Shown here: piece after piece, positions 56,996-64,000 of the stretch
Layout of the letters: each line of letters begins with the position of its first letter
Numbering within the stretch: position 1 is the stretch's first letter
Source of the DNA: Gigaspora rosea
Taxonomy: Eukaryota > Glomeromycota > Glomeromycetes > Diversisporales > Gigasporaceae
DNA: 64,000 nt
Direction: 5' to 3'
Assembly (NCBI GenBank): GCA_003550325.1
Contig: QKWP01000107.1
Span: 94,488 to 158,487 of the forward strand
Notes under the pieces: model-generated
What the model was told of the DNA's origin: nothing
What the model saw: only the letters and a program-made list of their open reading frames with translations
The model's database searches: none
Translations under genes and position numbers: made by a program

Positions 56996-58154
56996 TAGTT
57001 AAAATCATAAGTAGCCCTCTTGCAACTTTTTAAATTTAAAGCTATGATTTTGAAACTTTTATAGTAAATAATATACAAGAAATGCTAATCACTAGTTTTT
57101 TATAATTCTTTAATTACTAAACAAAGAGCTAAAATTTTGAGCAAATTTTTGACTAAATTAACTAAATTTAATTAAACATTAATAAAAAATTAGAATTGTA
57201 TTCAAAAATTCTAAATATTTAGTATGCTAAAATTTAATCATTTCATAGCTATAACAAAAAAATTTGAGCTAATTTGATAAGATAGTTGTTAAGAAATTAA
57301 TGTTTGAAGACATTTTAGAGTACATGTTAAAAAATTGGTTATGTAACTAGGTTTTTTTAATTTTTAATATAGTAATTAAATTAAGGATAAATATATGCAA
57401 CACACCCTGCGATATGCTAATTTATCGCACACAATATGTAAACATAATTTGTAGATCCATGTAACAAATTTTCTATATAACAAAAATTTAAATTAATATA
57501 AGGTTAGGGTAAGGGTAAGGGTAAGGGTTAGTATTAGAAGTTAGAGTAGATATATATACCAAAATTTTGTAAAGAATTTTTTTTGTTAGAGCATGAAAGG
57601 TGGTTAAGTAGATAAAATTTTTTGATATTATAAATTTTAGAAAATTTTCTTTATTTTGTTACACAAAGAAAATTTTCACATTATACCTAATCTTCAAATT
57701 TAATTGGTAGATCGTTGGGGTGCGATATACAAGCACATCGCAGTGTGCGATGCCTAATTAAGTCCTTAAATTAATTTTTATATTAAAATTATAAAAATCT
57801 AGTTGCACTGCAAATTTTTTTAAAATGCACTCTAAAATGACTTCAAACATAAATATCTCATCAAATTAGTTCAAATTTTTATTATAGCTATTAAAATAAT
57901 TGAATTTTAACATAATGAATATTTAGAATTTTTGAATACAATTCTAATTTTTTATTGGTTTTTAATTAAATTCAATTAATTTAGTCTAAAAATTGCTTAA
58001 AATTTTAGCTCTTATCTAAATTTTGTTGTAGTAATTAAAAAATTATAAAAAAATTAGTGATTAGCATTTCTTGTATATTTTTTACTATAAAAGTTTCAAG
58101 ATTATAGCTTTTAAATTTAAAAAGTTACAAGAGGGCTATTTATGATTTTGACTG
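56996..58154. mobile_element. Long-arm palindromic element (1.16 kb)
   Basis: Arms of about 370-400 bp: TAAAATCATAAGTAGCCCTC at the left, inverse CAAAATCATAAATAGCCCTC at the right, with pairing continuing through AGAAATGCTAATCACTA and TAGAATTGTATTCAAAAATT. Its left edge directly abuts the previous element. TA follows the right edge. A separate MITE fills the centre (57381-57769). No ORF. Confidence 0.7.
57381..57769. mobile_element. MITE with CGATAT ends and TTAGGG-like core
   Basis: Edges TTAAGGATAAATATATG and the inverse of AATTAAGTCCTTAA; within are CACCCTGCGATATGCTAA and inverse GCACATCGCAGTGTGCG. Core has GGTTAGGGTAAGGGTAAGGG. TTAA stands at both edges. Similar to 15702-16034. Confidence 0.6.
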
Positions 58155-58304
58155 TATAAAACTATTTACTGTATTCTAATAAAAAGTTTTTCTTATAAAA
58201 TTTGGTATTAAAAAAGCACTTTATTAACCTAATTTATAGTAAACCCTAATTCTAATTTAATTTAATAGCAAAAATTTTTTAGCAAAAATTTTTAAGTTGG
58301 CGCC

Positions 58305-58450
58305 AATAAGGGCTGTGTCAGTAATTACCTGATTATTTTTTATTAGAGGCTTACCCCCCCTCTTCCTTAATATACATATAGTCAGTTTCTTATATATAAT
58401 TTCAACTTTTTTTACCCTCTCCTTCTCTAAAAAATCATTTAATTTTTGAC
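58305..58450 (+). repeat. Dispersed repeat, copy B
   Basis: Inverse copy of 33610-33760, sharing GATTATTTTTTATTAGAGGC-like, TATATAATTTCAACTTTTTT and CTAAAAAATCAT segments. Non-coding. Confidence 0.6.
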
Positions 58451-58983
58451 ACTATCCTAAGGTCTTAGGGTGCTGACATTTATTATCTAATATCTATTTA
58501 ACATTGAGACTTATTCCTTTACCCCTAGGTAATATGTTTAGTTAAATTTAATTAGCTAAAATTTTTTATATTAGGTAAGATATGGTTTAACCACCATCCT
58601 CAAAAATATTACCTAATAAATTTTAGTGCTCTTACTGCTTTTATTTTATGTTTATATAGTAGCATTTAAGAAATATGCTATAAAAGTTTAAAAAGATAAT
58701 AAATAAAGATGAATATTATCTTTTATTATGTAAATATTTATTTTTTATAACATTTGTTAATCAGTTTGTCAATCATCAGTAGTTTTGTTAATCATTAACA
58801 GTTTTATTACTCATTAAAAGTTCTTCAAATAGTCATTTGATGAATACTTTTGTTAATTTAAAAATAGTTTCATCAAGTATCTTTAGTATAAATGTGCATT
58901 AATCCTTAAAATTAATGAATCATGCATATATATAAAACTCAACTCTAGTTTTATTAATAGTTTTATCAATTATATATAGTTTT

Positions 58984-59863
58984 ATTAAGGGTAGGGTATA
59001 TAAATTTCTAATTTCATATAAAATCAATTGTAGATCAACTTTGTGTAACCAATTATATGATATCGTATGATTTACATGCAAACATCATATGATCTGACCA
59101 ATCAATTCTTTGTACAATCTACAAAAATCATATAGCGTTCTACAAAAATTTAATTATATGTAAACTTGATTTTTTTAAGGGTAGAGGGTATGTAGATCAT
59201 TTCTTTTAATAAACGAGTTACTAAAAATTTTATATTTAATAATAAAGAAAATTTTTATTAAGTAACTATATTAAATTTTTAAATAAAATTGTAGGGGAGG
59301 TTTTTCTGATTCTAACGGTGGTCGAATCATTAAAATTGGCCCAGTAGAACATAAGATATAGTTGTTTTTATCTTCGCGACCCTATTTTACTTATTGTTTA
59401 CACGTGATTTGATTGGCCAATTTGTGATCACCCCTGCAGAATAGGCCCCGCCCCCGCAGTAGTTGATACTATAAAAACTTTATCAAATTTCATTCAAAAT
59501 TATAAAATTTTTAGGATATGTGTAATTTTTTATTACGAACAAGTTTACTTATTACAAAAAATCAATTTATATAGTAAAAAATTAATTTTATATGTAGCAA
59601 CTTTTAAATTCGCATTAAAAATATTTTTTGTCACTCGTTTACTAATAGAAATGATCTACATACCCTCCACCCTTAAAGCAATGGATATTGTGCAACCTCA
59701 TTATTATAAACAAACTATTTACAACTACCTATTGTATAAATTTTATACAAATTGGTCAAGATCTTAAAAAAATTTATTAGAAGTATTTTTTTATTTACTA
59801 TATAAAATTTTATTATAACATGTAGATCATATGAAAAATGATCTACGTTCACCCTACCCTTAA
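58984..59863. mobile_element. Outer TTAA-flanked element
   Basis: TTAAGGGTAGGGTATATAAA at the left, inverse of ...CACCCTACCCTTAA at the right. It contains a second element with closely related ends (59175-59676). No ORF. Confidence 0.5.
59175..59676. mobile_element. Inner TTAA-flanked MITE (~500 bp)
   Basis: TTAA then GGGTAGAGGGTATGTAGATC at the left; inverse right end GGGTGGAGGGTATGTAGATC then TTAA. About 55 bp of inverted repeat continue with ATTTCT and AAACGAGT. TTAA at both edges suggests a piggyBac-type target. Core has a GC-rich patch near 59440-59460 (CAGAATAGGCCCCGCCCCCG). No ORF. Confidence 0.7.
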
Positions 59864-60639
59864 TTATTTATAGTTTCGTCATTTGTCTATAATTTCATCA
59901 TTTATCTATTGTGTTATCATAGTTTTGTAATTCATCTGGATTTTATCAAATAAAACCAGAGATGAACCCATTTTATTTATACAAAAATACTTTTGCCAGA
60001 TATTATTAGTCACATCATTGACAAGTAATCTACTCAGTATTATATAGAGTTAGTAGTTTTATTAGATGCAAGTATATTTTATTAGCAAATTATTAACTTG
60101 TATAATATCAAGTAAATGATGTCATATGAGTTTTTGTTAATGTATAAAAGTTGTATATTTTCTTGTATAAGAATTTTTAATAAAATATATGTATAATATT
60201 TGCTACATTTTTGTATAAAATAATGTATTATAGATATTTAAATCTGATGCAGAGTGTAAGAGTAAAAAAAAGAAAATAAATAGATAAAGAATAATAAAGA
60301 TATGAGTTATGAGCAGTATTTAAAATTGGCTTGTACAAGATGCATATATGCAAAAGCTTTTTTTAATGTGCAAGTATTTTGCAAAAAACTTATACAAATG
60401 TACAAGTAAAATTTTTAAAAAAAAGTAATAAAAATTTATATAATCTATAGAATGTTATTTTGTGGCAACCTATTGCTATGGTGATCCTGTAATCAATCAA
60501 TCAAATTTGATTATATGCATTACATGCTTAATATGAGCATGTGATGTATATAATCAAATTTAATTAGTTGATCTAAAAATTTTATTAAAAAAGGGTGTTA
60601 AAACCAGATTTAACATATAAAAATAAACTGGTTCCAAGC

Positions 60640-60800
60640 TCTAATTTATTTTTTTTATTAATTAATTTATTTTTTTATTAATTAATTTATTTTTTTATTA
60701 ATTAATTTATTTTTTATTAATTAATTTATTTTTTTATTAATTAATTTATTTTTTTATTAATTAATTTATTTTTTTATTAATTAATTTTTTGTTTTTTTTT
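60640..60800 (+). repeat. 20-bp tandem repeat
   Basis: About eight copies of TTATTTTTTTATTAATTAAT with few changes. Simple tandem DNA; spacing is far too short for a CRISPR array. Confidence 0.85.
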
Positions 60801-61179
60801 AATATTAATTAATTTTTTTTTATTAACTTATCAATTTTTTTAATTTATTTAACTTATTAGGTTTTTTTAATTTATTTAATTTATTGAAGGTTTTTTCAAT
60901 TTAATTTAATCAATTTTTTATTAATTTATTTAATTAATCATTTTTTAGAACTAAGAAAATGGAATAGGCATAAAAAGAAAATAAATGAGAAAGGTGAATG
61001 AAAGCAAGAAAAAAACCAAATGGAAATAGCAAGAAAATGGAACAAAAAAAGGACAAGAATGGTACTAAAGGCAAAGTAACAAAAAAGCAAAAAATAGAAG
61101 CCAAAACCCAAGAATAATTCAAAGATCTACTAACAAAAAATTAGCAGAAACAGTTAATAAAAACTTGATACAAATAAAA

Positions 61180-61740
61180 AATAACTTGACCAATAACAAA
61201 AAAAAAAACTTAAACCAACAAAGAATTCACAGAAAAACCTACCAAAAAATGACAAATAAAACCTACTACAGTATAAACAGTGAAACTATTTATTAAAAAA
61301 TAATGAATTTACAAAAAGAGCCTACAGACAACTAATGAGGACTCTAATAAATTTACCAAAAACTGATAAACATTAAAACCAAAAAATAACAAATTTGCAA
61401 GAAGAACCCACAAAAAAATAATGAAGAGCCTGTATGAACCCACCAAAAATGATGAAAAGCCCACAGAAAAATAAAAAATGATAAAGGAGAACCTACAAAA
61501 AATAATGAACCTACAAACAAAATAACAGCTTACTAAAAGAACTTGCAAAAACAATAAAAAAATATACCAAATGCGAAAGAAACAAATATACTGAATCAAC
61601 AAAATAATAAAAATCTATGTGCTTTCAAGACAGTTTAGTTCTGAGGCTCCAATTATAACTCCAACTACTGCTTCAATTTTTGCTCCAATAATGACTCTAG
61701 TAATGGCTCCAATGATAGCTTCAACAATAGCTTTAAAAAG
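61180..61740 (+). repeat. Degenerate minisatellites
   Basis: From 61180 to 61620, diverged copies of AACCTACAAAAAATAATGAA recur every 25-45 bases. From 61640 to 61737 a 9/18-bp unit (GCTCCAATAATGACTCTAGT) recurs about five times. A 97-codon reverse frame across the first part is a by-product of the repeat. Confidence 0.6.
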
Positions 61741-62222
61741 ATATAATCATATTAAAAACAAAAAAAATTATTTATAAGATTGCCAATCTTAAATGTGATT
61801 AGCTAATCCTATTAGGTTGCTATAGCAATAGGTAACTATTTATAATGTTTCTAATCTAAATATATTTTTTTGCAAAAGTATATTTGTACAAGTCCAAAAA
61901 ATTTAATTGTGCAAGTGAATAAATTTTTACTTGCAATTGTGCAAGTTATTATTACAGGTTATTATATAAGATTATGCCAAGTTGATTTTTTATTTTGCAT
62001 TATCTACTGCCCAATTTTTTCAAATTTTTAAAAACTTTTTTTTAAGTCCCAATTGAGTTAATTATTTGATTTTTAGCATTTATTTTTTCTGTCTTTTTTA
62101 TTTGGTTTCACCAGATAGAATTCTAATTTTCCTGAAATTATTTAATATAAAAAAAGAATTGATCAATTTAAGTTTCAGATTTTATATAATACATAATAAC
62201 AATAATTTTGCAGTTGTCTTAA

Positions 62223-62300
62223 CTTTAGATTTAATTTAATTTAATTTAATAAAAATAATAATAACAATAATAATAATAATAATAATAATATAATAATAAG
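62223..62300 (+). repeat. Microsatellite (TTTAA/AAT)n
   Basis: Four TTTAA units followed by about a dozen AAT units. Confidence 0.85.
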
Positions 62301-62859
62301 TTGTTTAGAATTTTGAAATTCATAAATACAAAATAAAAGAATTTTACTAAAATGCACCTATGGTGTTTTACATCTTGTTACACAAAACTATTAGAATAGC
62401 CAATCAAAATTTAAGATCAGGTGTAACAAGAAATTTTGTTTTTTTGATATTTTTTTTAAAAAAACATTTATATCACAAAATTTTGCTTATTAAACTACCT
62501 TTGGGGCTCTAAAAAAAAAATTCCTTGCTAAATTTTGTATATACTAATGCCCCGATAAAATCCCAGGCCTTACCCTAACTCTAAAGTAATTAAAATTTAT
62601 TTTTTGTTTAGTAAAAATTTATTTTTTGTTTTTGATACACGGATTTCAAATCTAATTTACCTATAGTGATAAAATACTATAAGTGCATTTTATAATAATT
62701 GAAATAAAAAATCAATTTTACATAGCTAATATTATTATCTTTAATAATTATATTTTCATTAATGCCAACTATCATTAAGCTCAATTTCTTAATAAAATAC
62801 TTATTCTATATATGGTCCGGTGCAAAAGGTTCGTACCTCACAAAAATTTTAATTAAAAA

Positions 62860-64000
62860 AAATTATACATATTAATCTATATATATATATTTTTTTAAAA
62901 CTAATTTATGGGTTATTGGATTTATTAATTTGAAAATTTTTTTACGATTCGACGTCATCATTAGAATTATAATCATCACTAATTTCCTTGCCAACAAAAT
63001 TATATTATTATCGGATTCTCTATACTCTTGTACTCTTTTGAGCGCCCTTTCCAAAACCCAATTATCACTTTCAAGGTTACTTTTTCATTGAAAGCTTGCA
63101 AAAGCTTATTTCTAAGGTCTAAGTGATTTGAATATGGGCCCAATCTCACTACTTCATTTTTTACAACCGCCCAGACACCTTCGATTGGCTGAAGTTCATA
63201 GTAGTATGGAAGAGTAAAATTAATCTGATGACCGTATCGTTTGGCTATTTCAACACAAGCAAATAGAACTTTTTCTTTGTTCTTTTGAACAAGTTTTAAA
63301 AGTTCAGGCCAATGTAGATTGCTAGAAAAAGAAATTTGTTAAGTATTTAACCACACAATTATTTCAATTTTTTTTGTGCGTGAATTTGGAATTTTTTTAT
63401 TTTGTCGCTTATGGTAATGTGCCCTATCTATGTGAATAATTGATGCACTATATTTATTACTAATTGTTTCACTGAGTTTTGAAAAAAGACCTTCAAACAC
63501 TTTAGAGTTGAAATTTCCATAATAGTCTACTTGGTCAAGAACAATACCGGAAGTTTTGACAATATCTAGAACATTGTTCTATACTTCGGCATTATTCTTT
63601 TCAGCCTCGAGTCCAGTGGGCTTAGTTGCTGGATCCCAAACATTAACCGAACTTGGAACAAGCTTACAACCACCTTATTAGTGCCACCATTTTGAAAGAC
63701 AGCAATTGTATCAAAGATTACCAATAATGACCATGCACTGGTGCTAAAACAACACCTTGATGAGGAACCTATGTTTTTAATAATGTATGGTGTAAGTAAC
63801 GTACGACTCATCAAGAAATATTTCTGAAAAATGTGGCACATTATTTGTAACTTCTATATTAGCAAAACAGTAACGAAGATAAAGACAGCAAAAAGCAACA
63901 TTATTTGGTAACTCATGGAAATATTTCTTCGTTCTCCTTGTCCATAATAATACCCTAACTTGTGTAGTAATCTAAGAAGTTGCCACTTGGAAAGTGAATA
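62860..64000 (-). pseudogene. IS630/Tc1-mariner-type DDE transposase, decayed, cut by window end
   Basis: On the minus strand in order: EIFLDESYV (first catalytic Asp region), VWDPATKPTGLEA, VDYYGNFNSKVFEGLFSKL, SASIIHIDRAHYHKRQ (second Asp), WPELLKLVQKNKEKVL, AKRYGHQINFTLPYYYELQP and IEGVWAVVKNEV (Glu of DDE), then RALKRVQEYRESDN. This is the order of DDE_3-type endonucleases. Stops and at least three frame changes make it inactive, and the N-terminal DNA-binding part lies beyond the window. A transposase of this superfamily could have moved the TA-flanked MITEs seen here, but no shared ends prove it. Confidence 0.8.

Larger units (their letters stand above)
60463..61836. mobile_element. Possible inverted-repeat element around low-complexity DNA
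   Basis: GCAACCTATTGCTATGGTGA at the left and the inverse of GGTTGCTATAGCAATAGG at the right form imperfect ends; flanking TGTACAAGT and TTTGCAAAA words are also inverted. The interior is tandem repeats, listed separately, with no gene. Confidence 0.35.

Noticed and set aside
60640..60800. CRISPR-like array
   Set aside because: The 20-bp units are directly adjacent with no spacers, and the sequence is eukaryotic low-complexity DNA.
61309..61602. 97-codon minus-strand frame
   Set aside because: It spans a degenerate minisatellite and shows the repeat unit rather than a protein fold.

Overview
The window reads as a gene-poor, transposon-rich stretch of a fungal nuclear genome, most likely an arbuscular mycorrhizal fungus (Glomeromycotina, Rhizophagus-like). 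The grounds are very high AT content, short GT-AG introns of about 70-210 bp, a tyrosine-kinase-like gene carrying Sel1 repeats (a family hugely expanded in Rhizophagus), decayed copies of similar kinase and Sel1 genes, TTAGGG-type repeats, and a mixed load of Ty3/gypsy, non-LTR, MULE, piggyBac-like and Tc1/mariner-like elements. The organism is inferred from content, not from a database match.

Layout. 612-15452 is one composite insertion flanked by ATAC: a broken Ty3/gypsy-type element whose left LTR points right and whose right LTR points left, so both outer ends are U3 ends. Inside it are a 0.66-kb inverted-repeat element in gag, an LTR nested inside the right LTR, and a 7.7-kb non-LTR retrotransposon (7408-15083) nested in that inner LTR. 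The right LTR is joined to what looks like the copied 3' half of a tRNA. 15.5-19.8 kb is stacked non-coding inverted-repeat elements. 19852-21234 is a clean five-exon gene for a two-pass membrane protein of unknown function. 21.6-27.2 kb holds decayed Sel1 and kinase fragments, several MITEs and a tRNA-derived SINE with a perfect 16-bp target duplication (24279-24975). 27209-32123 is a MULE with about 200-bp inverted ends and a broken transposase that is itself interrupted by a MITE. 32370-33496 is a piggyBac-like remnant. 33.5-40 kb is MITEs, tandem repeats and small coding relics.

41012-44375 (minus strand) is the most notable locus. A spliced gene encodes, in order, an apparently active kinase domain, a helical region resembling the MLKL/HeLo four-helix bundle, a second kinase fold lacking the DFG aspartate (a pseudokinase), and Sel1-like repeats. 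This puts RIPK-like and MLKL-like parts in one chain. Two frame breaks, one in a four-base T run, leave open whether the copy is intact.

44.4-62.8 kb has no convincing gene. It is AT-rich sequence filled with MITEs (many with TA or TTAA target duplications), long palindromes and degenerate tandem repeats. The window ends inside a decayed IS630/Tc1-mariner-type DDE transposase on the minus strand (62860-64000). Apart from the membrane-protein gene and possibly the kinase gene, no coding region here looks functional.
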